64,000 nucleotides of DNA from an uncultured Bacteroidales bacterium (GCA_900315245.1 OMYJ01000010.1:34110-98109), one strand, 5' to 3'. Counted from the stretch's first letter, positions 1 to 8,999 are shown. The notes: generated from the letters alone by a model not told the origin. Program-made: numbers and translations.

Positions 1-635
1 AACGCGGTGGACTGGACATCGAAATGCAGCCCTGCATTGTCGTTGAGGACGATTTCCCCAACACTCTTGTCTTCGTAAGCGACAGGCAGGAAAGTGATGT
101 CTGTCTGGTTGGTGTCAGGAGTGGGGACGGGGCTGAAGGAGGTGCTGTTTGAGAAGGTCTCGAAATAGGGGAAGTGGGCATATTCGCTGTACACGTATTT
201 CGGGCGGTTTTGAGCGACCTCATAGACATGGTCTTTCTGCAAGAGCACCCGTTGTCTGGTTATGTTGATAAAAGGATATCCGGAAATGGTGTTTGCCATT
301 CCCGACATGGGGAAGGCGGGGAGCAGCACCAGCGTGCAGGAGTCGGTGTTGTTCACGTCCAGAACCGGCACCTTACAGGGCAACGTCCAGCATCCCAGGT
401 TCTTGTTGTCCACATATACGTTGACATGGGTGAATTTGTGCCTCGTGAGGGCGAGCAAATGGTCCTGGTCGAAATTCTGGTCATGCGTCTCATTGAAATT
501 GCTGACATCAATGCAGTTCTCGAAATCTTCAGGCGTGATCAGAATGTAAGCGGGAGTGAGATCCGCCCTTTTACAAGAGTTTGTACAAATGATGATTAAC
601 AATAAGCTTATAATCAGGTAAATATATTTTCTCAT
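1..635 (-). CDS. Putative lipoprotein, 3' end beyond window
   Basis: An open frame runs leftwards off the window edge; 211 codons are visible. The ATG lies at 633-635 and is followed by a lipoprotein signal peptide: charged MRKY, a run of Ile/Leu, then the lipobox-like TNSC with the lipidated Cys at about residue 21. The visible rest is globular, rich in Asp, Asn, Thr and Pro (for example the stretch CWTLPCKVPVLDVNN) and has no motif I recognise. It is probably an outer-membrane or periplasmic lipoprotein of the kind abundant in Bacteroidales. It is divergent from the EamA permease gene. The missing 3' end prevents a family call; the reading frame and signal peptide are clear. Confidence 0.72.
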   Translation of the reverse strand, partial: MRKYIYLIISLLLIIICTNSCKRADLTPAYILITPEDFENCIDVSNFNETHDQNFDQDHLLALTRHKFTHVNVYVDNKNLGCWTLPCKVPVLDVNNTDSCTLVLLPAFPMSGMANTISGYPFINITRQRVLLQKDHVYEVAQNRPKYVYSEYAHFPYFETFSNSTSFSPVPTPDTNQTDITFLPVAYEDKSVGEIVLNDNAGLHFDVQSTA

Positions 636-713
636 AACTTTTTTTTCTTGAAACATAACGAATCGGATTGTTTTATATTGCATTATTGGAAAAAAAATCG
701 GATTTTTGCCGCC

Positions 714-1619
714 ATGAAAAAAAATGACAATAAAATTGCGCTCGGCTATGTGGCCATAATGTTTGCCATGTTGTTCTGGGGCTTGAGTTTTGTGTGGATT
801 AAGCATTTGTTAAACAACAACTTTCCGGTGTTCACCATCGTGTTCATCCGTCTTGTGCTGGCCTCTGCGGTGTTCATGACATTGCTCAAATGCCAGAAGA
901 AATTGCAGAAGATTGATCGTGCGGACTATAAGGATTTCTTTTTGCTGGCTTTTTTTGAACCGTTCCTCTATTTTATAGGGGAGGATTTCGGATTGCAACA
1001 GGTTGATGCCAGCTTTGCCGCCGTCATCATTGCACTCATCCCCATTGTGATCTCCATCACCATGTACTTCTACGAACATGCGCCCATCCGCTGGGAGTTC
1101 GTCGTGGGCACTGTGATCTCCGTGGTGGGTGTGCTGATGCTGACCATGAGTGCCAACGGACACATAGACTTCAACCTGAAAGGGACGTTGCTGCTCGGTG
1201 TCGCTGTGCTGGCGGCCAGCGGTTACAGTGTGCAGCTGACTCGTCTGCTCAAGAAATACAGTCCCGCCACGGTGACCACGTGGCAGAACTTCATCGCCAT
1301 CCCGATGTTCCTGCCGTTTGTCCTCATCTTTGATGTCCGGCATTGGGGATCTCTGACATGGGATGCCAGCGCGGTGTTTAGTTTGGTGTGTCTCGCCCTT
1401 TTGTGCTCAGCAGGTGCCTATATGCTGTATTCCTACTCAGTGAAACAGCTTACTGTCACCAAAACCAGTATCTTTACGAATCTGATCCCCATAGTCACCC
1501 TTCTCGCGGCGGCAGCCATTGGCCAGGAAATCTTCACGCAGACGAAATTCTGGGGTATTGTAGTGATTGTCGCAGGAGTTACGTTTAGTCAGATGACGGT
1601 GAGGACGATGAGGCGATGA
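714..1619 (+). CDS. EamA/DMT-family permease
   Basis: 301-residue integral membrane protein with about ten hydrophobic segments in two EamA halves, the drug/metabolite transporter architecture. Motifs typical of the family are MLFWGLSFVW near the N-terminus and PIVTLLAAAAIGQE in the second half. It probably exports a small metabolite; the substrate cannot be told from sequence. An in-frame ATG at 648 would add 22 residues that do not look like a membrane protein start, so the ATG at 714 (MKKNDNK) is preferred. A degenerate -7 element GATTTTTG at 701-708 sits so close that the mRNA may be nearly leaderless. The last codons (TMRR) are formed by a short tandem repeat that continues into the intergenic region. 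Confidence 0.88.
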   Translation: MKKNDNKIALGYVAIMFAMLFWGLSFVWIKHLLNNNFPVFTIVFIRLVLASAVFMTLLKCQKKLQKIDRADYKDFFLLAFFEPFLYFIGEDFGLQQVDASFAAVIIALIPIVISITMYFYEHAPIRWEFVVGTVISVVGVLMLTMSANGHIDFNLKGTLLLGVAVLAASGYSVQLTRLLKKYSPATVTTWQNFIAIPMFLPFVLIFDVRHWGSLTWDASAVFSLVCLALLCSAGAYMLYSYSVKQLTVTKTSIFTNLIPIVTLLAAAAIGQEIFTQTKFWGIVVIVAGVTFSQMTVRTMRR

Positions 1620-1666
1620 GGCGATGATTAGAGGATTGGAGGATTGGAGGATTGGATGATTGGATT
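1606..1666 (+). repeat. Octamer tandem repeats, two kinds
   Basis: Three copies of CGATGAGG/CGATGATT (1606-1629) overlap the last codons of the EamA permease gene. They are followed by three copies of GAGGATTG and one GATGATTG (1631-1662), which end 4 bases before the ATG of the next gene. The whole 47-base intergenic space is thus made of 8-bp repeats. The unit CGATGAG(A/G) recurs at the 3' end of def (34637-34660). Confidence 0.9.
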
Positions 1667-4081
1667 ATGTTAAGACACATAAAGATAATTTGTGAATTTT
1701 TGGTTGTTTTGTGCTTTTTGGCTCATGGAGGAGCTGTGATGGCGCAGGGGGGACGGTATGCGTTGTCGGGGACGGTGCGCGATGCTTCGAACGGTGAGTC
1801 CATGATGGGGGTGTATGTCATCATGACGGATGTGAATAACGCCTCCAATGTGCAAGGATGTGTCACAAATCAGGCTGGATATTACTCCATAACAACGGTT
1901 TCGGGCACGTATAAGGTTACGATCAACCATTTGGGATATAAGACGTTAAAAGATACGGTCTCTCTGAACAAGAATCTGATGCGGCGTTATGAACTGGAAC
2001 CGTCGGCCATTGAAGGGGCTGAGGTTGTGATTCAAGGTGAGCGCGGGGATGTCAACGTTTCCAGCGGCGATGTGGGCCGGATGGAGTTGAGTATCCAGAC
2101 TATCAAAGCGTTGCCCGCGCTGATGGGCGAGGCCGACATCATCAAGTCGGTGCAGCTCCTTCCAGGCGTGCAGTCGGGCGGGGAAGGGAACAGCGGTTTC
2201 TATGTCCGCGGCAGTGGCACAGACCAGAATCTTGTCCTCCTTGACGAGGCCACCATCTACAACCCTGACCACTTGTTTGGTTTCTTCTCTATATTCAACG
2301 CTGATGCGGTGAAAAGCATTGAACTTATCAAGTCGGGGATGCCGGCATACTTTGGCGGCCGTGCGGCATCTATCTTGAATGTCTATCAGAAAGAGGGCAA
2401 CTTGAAACGGTATGAGGTGGAGGGCGGTCTCGGGCTGATCTTCTCGCATCTCACGGTACAGGGACCTATCAAGAAAAACAAGGCGTCGTTTTTGATTGCC
2501 GCCCGTCGCACCTACGCGGATGTCCTTATCCAGCCTTTCTTGAAAAAAGAATCCCCGATGAAAGGCACGGATTTCTATTTCTATGACATCAACGCGAAGT
2601 TCAATGTTGTGATCAACCCGCGTCACCGGCTCTATTTCGGAGCCTATTACGGGCACGATGTCTATGGGTTCAAGTCGTTGACTCAGCAGACGAAAATGGC
2701 TTTCAAGTGGGGGAACGCGGCGGCGTCTGCCCGTTGGAATTTCATTATTGCCAACCGCTTGTTCCTCAACACGTCGGCGACTTTCAGCTACTATAATTTC
2801 GGGACACAGATGATGATCAGTCCCTATTCTTTTGAGTTGACTTCCGGAGTGCGCGACTATAACGTGAAGAGTGAGCTTACTTGGCTGCCTACCCCGAAAC
2901 ACAATATCCGTTTCGGGGCGCAGAATGTAGTGCACGACTGCATTCCGGGACAATTTGATGTGGAAGCGGGCACCGGGATCCATTTCGACATCCCTCCCGT
3001 CCAGCATTATATCGGAAACGAATTCAGTCTGTATGCGCATGACGAATACGACATCACCAAGCATTGGAAGCTGAATGCAGGTCTCCGTTACACCAATTTC
3101 CACCATTTGGGACCTTTCACGCGTTACGTTTTGGATGAATTGGGCCATGTTACGGATTCGATTCTCTACAAACGTGGGGAGCCTATCTCGCAATACAATC
3201 GAGTGGAGCCGCGCCTTTCGTTGCGCTGGCTCATCGATTCCACAACCTCCATCAAGGCATCGGCGACGCTGAATTACCAGTTCATGCACCAGATTTCCAT
3301 CGCGAGCATCTCCCTGCCTACTGATGTGTGGATGCCGTCCACCGATTTGCTGAAACCGCAGATGGTGGTGCAGTATTCCCTCGGCGTGTTCAAGAATTTC
3401 AGGCAGAATATGTTTGAAACGTATATTGATCTGTATTACAAGCAGATGTATAATCTCGCCGAATACCGCGACGGTTTGGATTTCAGCGTTATGACCATTA
3501 ATCCGGACCAACTTTATGTCTTCGGCAAGGGGTGGGCTGCCGGTGCGGAATTCTTCGTGAAGAAGTCGAAAGGGCGGTTTACCGGCTTCATCGGTTACAC
3601 ACTGGCTTTCACCCGCCGGCAGTTCGACGACCTGAACGGCGGGGAACCCTTCTGGGCGAAATATGACCGTCGCCACGATGTTTCCATTAGCCTGTCGTAC
3701 GAGATTCTCCGTAACAAGCTGTCTGTCTCCGCTTTGTGGGTGTTCCAGTCGGGCAATACCATGACGGTGCCGCTCGGTTATTACCTCTACATGGGCTCCG
3801 TCGTGACCGAGTACAGCGGCCGCAACGAGTATCGCGTGAACCCCTACCATCGGCTTGACCTTGCGGTGGATTGGACCATCAAGAAAACCAGCAAATTCGA
3901 GACGGGACTTAATTTTTCTGTCTATAATGTGTATAATCGTCAGAATCCGTTCTTGGTCTTTTTCGAAACGAAGATCGAGACTGGCGAGGGCAACATCACG
4001 GACTTTTCCATGCAGAACCACGCTTATCAGATGAGTCTGTTCCCGATTATCCCTTCGGTGATGTGGACGTTTAAGTTTTAG
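1667..4081 (+). CDS. TonB-dependent receptor with carboxypeptidase-like regulatory domain
   Basis: 804-residue outer-membrane receptor. Order: signal peptide (to about residue 27, ending VMAQ); a carboxypeptidase-regulatory-like Ig domain (YALSGTVRDASNGESMMGVYV); a plug domain around residues 120-230 (LPGVQSGGEGNSGFYVRGSG is the typical plug motif); then a beta-barrel of alternating aromatic strands ending in an aromatic residue (VMWTFKF). Such receptors import a ligand across the outer membrane with TonB energy. No SusD partner lies nearby, so it is not an obvious Sus-type glycan locus, and the ligand is unknown. The start at 1667 is chosen because it gives a clean signal peptide. No -7 element is visible between it and the permease 47 bp upstream, so the two may be cotranscribed. 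Confidence 0.9.
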   Translation: MLRHIKIICEFLVVLCFLAHGGAVMAQGGRYALSGTVRDASNGESMMGVYVIMTDVNNASNVQGCVTNQAGYYSITTVSGTYKVTINHLGYKTLKDTVSLNKNLMRRYELEPSAIEGAEVVIQGERGDVNVSSGDVGRMELSIQTIKALPALMGEADIIKSVQLLPGVQSGGEGNSGFYVRGSGTDQNLVLLDEATIYNPDHLFGFFSIFNADAVKSIELIKSGMPAYFGGRAASILNVYQKEGNLKRYEVEGGLGLIFSHLTVQGPIKKNKASFLIAARRTYADVLIQPFLKKESPMKGTDFYFYDINAKFNVVINPRHRLYFGAYYGHDVYGFKSLTQQTKMAFKWGNAAASARWNFIIANRLFLNTSATFSYYNFGTQMMISPYSFELTSGVRDYNVKSELTWLPTPKHNIRFGAQNVVHDCIPGQFDVEAGTGIHFDIPPVQHYIGNEFSLYAHDEYDITKHWKLNAGLRYTNFHHLGPFTRYVLDELGHVTDSILYKRGEPISQYNRVEPRLSLRWLIDSTTSIKASATLNYQFMHQISIASISLPTDVWMPSTDLLKPQMVVQYSLGVFKNFRQNMFETYIDLYYKQMYNLAEYRDGLDFSVMTINPDQLYVFGKGWAAGAEFFVKKSKGRFTGFIGYTLAFTRRQFDDLNGGEPFWAKYDRRHDVSISLSYEILRNKLSVSALWVFQSGNTMTVPLGYYLYMGSVVTEYSGRNEYRVNPYHRLDLAVDWTIKKTSKFETGLNFSVYNVYNRQNPFLVFFETKIETGEGNITDFSMQNHAYQMSLFPIIPSVMWTFKF

Positions 4082-4292
4082 GGGTAGGCCACGAGGTGAT
4101 ATGACGTATGACTTCGGATGTGTGGTTCTATACATCCATTAACCATAAATCGCAAAAAACAACCAAACAATCTGATATACAACAGGATGTGAAATTTTTT
4201 TTTCAGATGTAACAAAATGAATGTGACCTGCGACAATGCTGTAATGTAAAGGGAAAATTTCAGGAATGAATATTCTTATAAAAATAAGCGAT

Positions 4293-5201
4293 ATGAAAAA
4301 GTACATTACATTATTTTTTGCCATTTTGTTGGCAGGTCTGACTTTCACCTCTTGCACCAGAGACGGTGATGACATTACCCCAGCCTCTGTGGGCGGATTC
4401 GACGCAAATGGAGCAAGCAACGCCTTGTTCTCGGTGAGCCCGACCACACAGGTCCATTTCTCCAAAGGTAATTTGCAGTATCAAGCATCCACTGGTATTT
4501 GGCGCTTCGCAGAGCATCAATACGATTTTATCGGGGTTGATAATAAGTACATTTCCCCAACCAATGCTGGATGGATAGACTTGTTCGGTTGGGGTACTTC
4601 AGGTTGGAATAGCGGAGCTGGAAATTACCAACCCTACAGTACATCGCAGGAGGCTCAAACTTATTGTCCAGGCGGCAGTGCGTCAAACGATCTGACAGGA
4701 GCTTATGCCGAAGCAGACTGGGCATGGCATAACGCCATTTCCAACGGCGGGGGAACAGCTCATACTTGGCGAACATTGTCCGATGCCGAGTGGGACTATC
4801 TTATCACAGGCCGTCCCAACGCCGCTGATAAGTGTGGCTATGCGATTGTGGATACCATCCACGGTTTTGTGATATTGCCCGACAATTGGACTTTGCCTGC
4901 AGGACTTACATTCATTCCGGGGTCTAACGGTACGAATATTATGGACTTTAGCAATTGCAGCACCTACACGCTTGCCGAGTGGGACGCCATGGAAGGCGCG
5001 GGAGCCATTTTCCTGCCCGCCAGCGGTTTCCGAATCAACAACTACATTCTCGATAACGTGAACCATAGCGGCTATTACTGGTCCACCACGGCATACGATA
5101 CGGTTCAAGCCCACTACTTCGTGTCACGCCCGAGTTTTCACTACACCACCAATGAAGGATGGCGTCTGTTCGGCTTTGCTGTCCGTCCTGTGAAGGAATA
5201 A
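4293..5201 (+). CDS. FISUMP-like lipoprotein
   Basis: 302-residue lipoprotein. The signal peptide ends in the lipobox FTSC (Cys about residue 20). The mature part begins with a strand-rich segment (VHFSKGNLQYQAS, then WRFAEHQYDFIG) found in many Bacteroidales cell-surface lipoproteins. It ends with elements reminiscent of the FISUMP / C-type-lectin-like fold (WRTLSDAEWDYL, LPASGFR, YYWSTTAYD, FGFAVRPVKE). An exposed ligand-binding role is possible but not shown. The ATG at 4293 was preferred over 4266 because it starts the signal peptide (MKKYITL). It lies about 210 bases downstream of the TonB receptor and looks like a separate unit, although no clear -7 element is visible. Confidence 0.7.
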   Translation: MKKYITLFFAILLAGLTFTSCTRDGDDITPASVGGFDANGASNALFSVSPTTQVHFSKGNLQYQASTGIWRFAEHQYDFIGVDNKYISPTNAGWIDLFGWGTSGWNSGAGNYQPYSTSQEAQTYCPGGSASNDLTGAYAEADWAWHNAISNGGGTAHTWRTLSDAEWDYLITGRPNAADKCGYAIVDTIHGFVILPDNWTLPAGLTFIPGSNGTNIMDFSNCSTYTLAEWDAMEGAGAIFLPASGFRINNYILDNVNHSGYYWSTTAYDTVQAHYFVSRPSFHYTTNEGWRLFGFAVRPVKE

Positions 5202-5231
5202 AACTGTTCGATACATTTTCTATGAATTTAC

Positions 5232-5255
5232 AGAGACGTTTCAGGAAACGTCTCT
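5232..5255. repeat. Palindrome of GAGACG type, possible terminator
   Basis: A perfect 10-bp inverted repeat, AGAGACGTTT and its complement, separated by 4 bases. It lies 30 bases after the FISUMP-like lipoprotein stop. It can form a hairpin but has no following T-run, so termination is uncertain. It shares the AGAGACG/CGTCTCT core with the palindrome at 17781-17808 and may belong to a dispersed repeat family. Confidence 0.7.
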
Positions 5256-5294
5256 ACAGAAAGCTCTTCGGTCGGCGTGTATCTGTATTTTATA

Positions 5295-5302
5295 TACATT
5301 TG
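5295..5302 (+). promoter_or_regulatory. -7 element of fucosidase promoter
   Basis: TACATTTG matches TAnnTTTG and lies 20 bases before the fucosidase ATG. Confidence 0.55.
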
Positions 5303-5321
5303 CCGCCTGAATCCGCCCGTT

Positions 5322-6881
5322 ATGAAAAAGACCGCCTTGCTCCTGATTCTCTGCCTTTTGGGTTTATTCCTCCAGGCGCAGAAACATCCCCCGGAAGAGA
5401 AACCTGCAGACCCGCCCGCACCTTACGGACCCGTGCCGACGGCTGCGCAGGTGGCCTGGCAACGGATGGAGATGAACCTGTTCTGCCATTTCGGACCAAA
5501 CACCTTCACCGGTTTGGAGTGGGGCGAGGGCACGGAGGCGGAGGACATCTTCAACCCCACCGCCCTCGACTGCAACCAGTGGGTCTCTGTGGCGAAAAAC
5601 GCAGGATTCCAAGGCATTATCCTCACCGCCAAACATCACGACGGCTTCTGCCTGTGGCCTAACCCGCAGAGCACGCACACGGTGCGCGAGAGCGCGTGGC
5701 GCAATGGACAGGGCGATGTGCTGAAAGAACTTTCCGAAGCTTGCAATAGGGGAGGCGTGAAGTTTGGTATTTACATTTCCCCGTGGGACCGCAACGCGCC
5801 CACCTACGGCACGGATGCATACAACAAAGTGTTCCTCAAAACTTTACGACATGCGCACACCCATTACGGCCCTATCTTTGAGCAATGGTTTGATGGGGCC
5901 AACGGCGAGGGTCCGAACGGCAAGAAGCAGGTCTATGACTGGAAGAAGTTCAACGGGCAGACGAAGAAGCTGCAACCCAATGCGGTGATTTTCAGTGATG
6001 TGGGTCCCGGATGCCGCTGGGTCGGCAACGAGGAGGGGAAATGCGGGCGCACCTGCTGGTCTCGGCTCGATGTAGAAGGGCGCGAGCCGGGTAAGAACGC
6101 TCCGTCACAGGACACGCTCAACGCCGGCAACTACAACGGCGCGTGCTGGATCCCCGCCGAGACTGACGTTTCCATCCGCCCGGGCTGGTTCTGGCGCGAG
6201 AGCGAGCACCCGAAGAGCGTGCAGGAACTGCTGAAGATCTACTACAATAGCGTGGGTCGCAATTCCCTGCTGCTGCTCAACGTGCCGCCTGATAGCCGCG
6301 GCCTCATCCCCGCCGAGGATTCTTTGCGTTTGGTGGAGTTCCGCGCAGCGTTGGACAGCATCTTCGCGAAGGATTTAGTGGTTGAAGCAGCGAAAGGGGA
6401 AGGATATTTCGGGATTAATGTGTCAAATGTCCGCAAAAGCAACCATAGGCACTGCCTTTGCTGGGATAACATCCCTGCTTATATGAAGGGGCATGAAAAC
6501 AACTGTAATTCTTTTCGACATAGCCCATTCCATCTGATTGGAGACGACCATTACGACAACTATTGGGCTACCGACGATACTGTTACGACCGCTTGGGTGG
6601 AATTGATATTCAACGAACCCCAGACCTTCAACCGCGTGATGCTGCAGGAGTACATCCCGCTCGGCCAACGCGTGGAGAAGTTCCATATCGAGGTCGAGGA
6701 TGAGAACGGCAGCTGGCGCACCATCGCTGAAGAGACCACCATCGGCTACAAGCGGATTGTGCTCACGGAGACCGTCACCACGAAGAAGGTGCGAGTTGTC
6801 ATAGACAAGAGTCGTGCGTGCATTGTGCTGAACAGGGTGGGACTGTTTATGGACAATATTCTGGAAGAAGTGCCAGATTAG
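5322..6881 (+). CDS. Alpha-L-fucosidase, GH29, with C-terminal F5/8C-like domain
   Basis: 519-residue secreted hydrolase releasing alpha-L-fucose from glycans. It has a signal peptide (MKKTALLLILCLLGLFLQAQ), a GH29 catalytic domain (about residues 40-350) and a C-terminal beta-sandwich of the F5/8 type C (CBM32-like) kind (about 400-515: NYWATDDTVTTAWVELIF). GH29 motifs: HFGPNTFTG, the substrate-pocket LTAKHHDGFCLW, and the WFDGA motif whose Asp191 is the expected nucleophile. The start at 5322 gives the signal peptide; an upstream in-frame start would precede it with unrelated residues. The gene is alone with its own promoter and converges with the lipid kinase gene 9 bases away. A fucosidase fits a gut or mucosal niche (inference). 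Confidence 0.93.
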   Translation: MKKTALLLILCLLGLFLQAQKHPPEEKPADPPAPYGPVPTAAQVAWQRMEMNLFCHFGPNTFTGLEWGEGTEAEDIFNPTALDCNQWVSVAKNAGFQGIILTAKHHDGFCLWPNPQSTHTVRESAWRNGQGDVLKELSEACNRGGVKFGIYISPWDRNAPTYGTDAYNKVFLKTLRHAHTHYGPIFEQWFDGANGEGPNGKKQVYDWKKFNGQTKKLQPNAVIFSDVGPGCRWVGNEEGKCGRTCWSRLDVEGREPGKNAPSQDTLNAGNYNGACWIPAETDVSIRPGWFWRESEHPKSVQELLKIYYNSVGRNSLLLLNVPPDSRGLIPAEDSLRLVEFRAALDSIFAKDLVVEAAKGEGYFGINVSNVRKSNHRHCLCWDNIPAYMKGHENNCNSFRHSPFHLIGDDHYDNYWATDDTVTTAWVELIFNEPQTFNRVMLQEYIPLGQRVEKFHIEVEDENGSWRTIAEETTIGYKRIVLTETVTTKKVRVVIDKSRACIVLNRVGLFMDNILEEVPD

Positions 6882-6890
6882 CACTGAAAG

Positions 6891-7769
6891 TTAGGGAACT
6901 AATATCTTAAGATTCTGCGGCGCAATGCGGACATCAAGCTTTGCGTCCATCATCACAGGCTCGCCGTCGATGTTCACCACTCCGGCGGCCGGGCGTTCCA
7001 CCGTGATATGTGCCGCCTGCCTTTCCCTGAGGTAGCGGGATTTGTCAAGCCGTCCGTCCATCAGTTTTGCCACAACATCGGGAATGGTCACCAGGGGTGG
7101 TCGTTCGAGGATGCATGTGTCGAGCAGACCGTCCTGCAGGGAAGCGTGCGGTGCGATGACCGCGTGGTATCCGAACTGATTGGAGTTGGCGAAGGTGATG
7201 AGCATCGGACTGCACGTCAGCGTTTCACGCTCGTCGAAGGTGATGCTGACTGTTTCCTGCTTGGGGTGGAAATAGTTGTTGACGGCATAATGGGCGTAGG
7301 TCAGGAAGCCGCGCCGTGGGTCTTGGGCGAAGTCTTGGGCGGTTTGCGCGTCGAGACCGATGCCGGCCACGCTCAGGAAGAGCCGCCCGTTGACGGAGCC
7401 GGTGTCGATGCGCTGGATGTGGCCTTGTGTCAGGAGATGCAGCGCCTTGTCGGTGCTTAGCGGGATGTTCATACAGCGGGCCAGTCCGTTGCCGGAACCG
7501 TATGGAATCACGGCCAAGGCGGTCTCGGTGCCGACAAGTCCTCGCGCCACTTCGTTGAGGGTGCCGTCGCCGCCCACCGCCGCCACGATGTCGTAAACGC
7601 TTGTCGCCTCTTCAGCCAGCGTTAAGGCGTGGCCGGCATGTTCCGTGAACACTGTCTCATACGAAAAATCCGCACCGTTCAGCGCGCCCGCCGCTTTCTC
7701 CCGAAACTGGCTTTTGTCGCGGTGTCCGGATATGGGGTTGACAATGAAGAGTATTCGTTTTTTGGGCAT
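6891..7769 (-). CDS. Diacylglycerol-kinase-type lipid kinase (YegS/DagK family)
   Basis: 292-residue cytosolic or membrane-associated kinase that phosphorylates a lipid with ATP. Family motifs: ILFIVNPISG at the N-terminus, the nucleotide-binding GGDGTLNEV (about residues 66-74), PYGSGNGLAR (about 89-98), and a C-terminal VNIDGEP. The length is normal for the family. The ATG at 7769 is chosen because the -7 element at 7798-7805 lies just upstream; a longer frame from 7841 would start before that promoter. Monocistronic. The likely substrate is diacylglycerol or a related lipid, but specificity cannot be read here. Confidence 0.9.
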   Translation of the reverse strand: MPKKRILFIVNPISGHRDKSQFREKAAGALNGADFSYETVFTEHAGHALTLAEEATSVYDIVAAVGGDGTLNEVARGLVGTETALAVIPYGSGNGLARCMNIPLSTDKALHLLTQGHIQRIDTGSVNGRLFLSVAGIGLDAQTAQDFAQDPRRGFLTYAHYAVNNYFHPKQETVSITFDERETLTCSPMLITFANSNQFGYHAVIAPHASLQDGLLDTCILERPPLVTIPDVVAKLMDGRLDKSRYLRERQAAHITVERPAAGVVNIDGEPVMMDAKLDVRIAPQNLKILVP

Positions 7770-7797
7770 TATTTCCGCTGATTTTTTTTGAATGCGG

Positions 7798-7805
7798 CAA
7801 AGGTA
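7798..7805 (-). promoter_or_regulatory. -7 element, lipid kinase promoter
   Basis: On the minus strand it reads TACCTTTG, 28 bases before the chosen ATG. This decides against the longer frame, which would start upstream of it. Confidence 0.65.
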
Positions 7806-7953
7806 CAAAAATTGTTTCATCGTGTCAATACTGACGCACAAAGGCCAAATCTCTGCAAAATGTTTTGTTAAAATTAATTTATGTTTGTTAATTATTTTAC
7901 TGTATAATTTTTAACATACTGGTTTTCAGTGTATAAAAAAATTTACAAAATAC

Positions 7954-7984
7954 TTGACAACGGCGATTTTTTGTTGTATCTTTG
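7954..7984 (+). promoter_or_regulatory. Promoter of the coiled-coil/PD-(D/E)XK gene
   Basis: TTG at 7954-7956 and TATCTTTG at 7977-7984, 20 bases apart, match the Bacteroidota -33/-7 consensus. The ATG follows 29 bases later. Confidence 0.75.
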
Positions 7985-8013
7985 CGGCGTGTTTTATTAA
8001 AAAAATAAAGACT

Positions 8014-8931
8014 ATGAATAATGAAATAGCGCAAATGGAATTAGATCTGCCGCAATTGAGGCAGATGGTGTTGGAGAACACCGAAAGAATTAATAGAAAT
8101 GAATTGATTATCAACGAAATGCGTATGGAATCCGCAGAACAGGCTCGTAAAGTCAGCGAACAAGATGAATGGTTGGAAAATATTCGCAAAGAAAATGACC
8201 GTAGCATGCGCCTTTCCAGAGAGAGGATGGATAGGCTTGAAAAATTTGCGGAAACCTCCAGACTCGAATATGAGCAACGCGTTCGAGAAATAAACGAAGA
8301 GAGGAAAGCGTCGGACAAACGGATAGAAGAGAGCAGGAGGGAGTCGGACAAACGGATAGAAGAGTACAGGCGGGAGTCGGACAGACGGATGGAGGAGAGT
8401 AGGAAAGAGACAGAAAGGGAGGTGAAAGAGATGCTGGCTGAGACTCACAGGGAGGTAAAAGAGATGTTTGCTGAAACCAACGCATCGATCAGACGTGTTT
8501 CGGTAGAGTTCCTCGGTATCACGGGACACATTGTGGAAGGTCTGGTGAGTTCTTCCACCGAAAAAATCTTCAAGGATGCCGGTTTCGATTTGCATGACAG
8601 CGGCAAGAATCTGAGGAGGGAACTCGCGTCGGAGGACAAGCAGATGGAGGTGGATGCCATGCTTGGCAATGAGAAACTTGTCGTCCCCGTGGAGGTCAAA
8701 GCGAACTTCACTAAAAAGAAGGTGAAACGCTTCTTGCACAAGATGGAGATGTTCAGGAAGTTCTTCCCGGAATACGCTGACAAAGAAGTCATTGCTGCCA
8801 TCGCTGCCATCAACTATGAGGCGGGAGTGGCTGATTTCGCCCACGAAGAAGGTCTGCTCGTCATTCGCGTCAGCAGTGATGACATCTTCTCCCTTGACCC
8901 CGTTGACGAGAAGAAGCTACGGAAATTCTGA
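8014..8931 (+). CDS. Coiled-coil protein with C-terminal PD-(D/E)XK nuclease-like domain (DUF3782-like)
   Basis: 305 residues. The first two thirds are a long, highly charged coiled coil. Residues 99-153 are five consecutive 11-residue units (for example ESDKRIEEYRR) encoded by 33-bp tandem repeats. The C-terminal third resembles the PD-(D/E)XK fold: Glu near the start of the domain, Asp214 in QMEVDAML and Glu227-x-Lys229 in VPVEVKANF. This arrangement matches DUF3782/DUF3782-like families, whose biological role is not established. No signal peptide, so cytoplasmic. Its own promoter precedes it and the next gene has another one. It may be a structure-specific nuclease or a DNA-bound scaffold; that is inference. 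Confidence 0.75.
   Translation: MNNEIAQMELDLPQLRQMVLENTERINRNELIINEMRMESAEQARKVSEQDEWLENIRKENDRSMRLSRERMDRLEKFAETSRLEYEQRVREINEERKASDKRIEESRRESDKRIEEYRRESDRRMEESRKETEREVKEMLAETHREVKEMFAETNASIRRVSVEFLGITGHIVEGLVSSSTEKIFKDAGFDLHDSGKNLRRELASEDKQMEVDAMLGNEKLVVPVEVKANFTKKKVKRFLHKMEMFRKFFPEYADKEVIAAIAAINYEAGVADFAHEEGLLVIRVSSDDIFSLDPVDEKKLRKF
8308..8472 (+). repeat. Five 33-bp tandem repeats encoding an 11-residue coiled-coil unit
   Basis: Units start at 8308, 8341, 8374, 8407 and 8440. The first three are nearly identical (core TCGGACAAACGGAT); the last two are diverged but keep the 33-bp period. Eleven-residue (hendecad) periodicity is a known alternative to heptads in coiled coils. Copy number may vary between strains. 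Confidence 0.9.
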
Positions 8932-8965
8932 AAAGGTGATGCGACGACAATGTCGAAAAAAAGCA

Positions 8966-8973
8966 TATTTTTG
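8966..8973 (+). promoter_or_regulatory. -7 element of the LTA-synthase-like gene
   Basis: TATTTTTG, followed 26 bases later by the ATG at 9000. Confidence 0.65.
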
Positions 8974-8999
8974 CCGCCCTTTGTCAGAAAGAATTTGTA

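Noticed and set aside
648..713. Longer start for the EamA permease
   Set aside because: The extra 22 residues are polar, precede the only promoter-like element and do not resemble family N-termini.
1946..4135. 729-codon open frame on the minus strand
   Set aside because: It is the antisense of the TonB-dependent receptor gene; its composition (His- and Arg-rich, no domains) is that of a shadow frame and the plus-strand protein has clear family motifs.
4293..5201. Variable protein of a diversity-generating retroelement
   Set aside because: The C-terminal part resembles C-type-lectin-like folds, but no reverse transcriptase gene or template repeat was recognised in the window.
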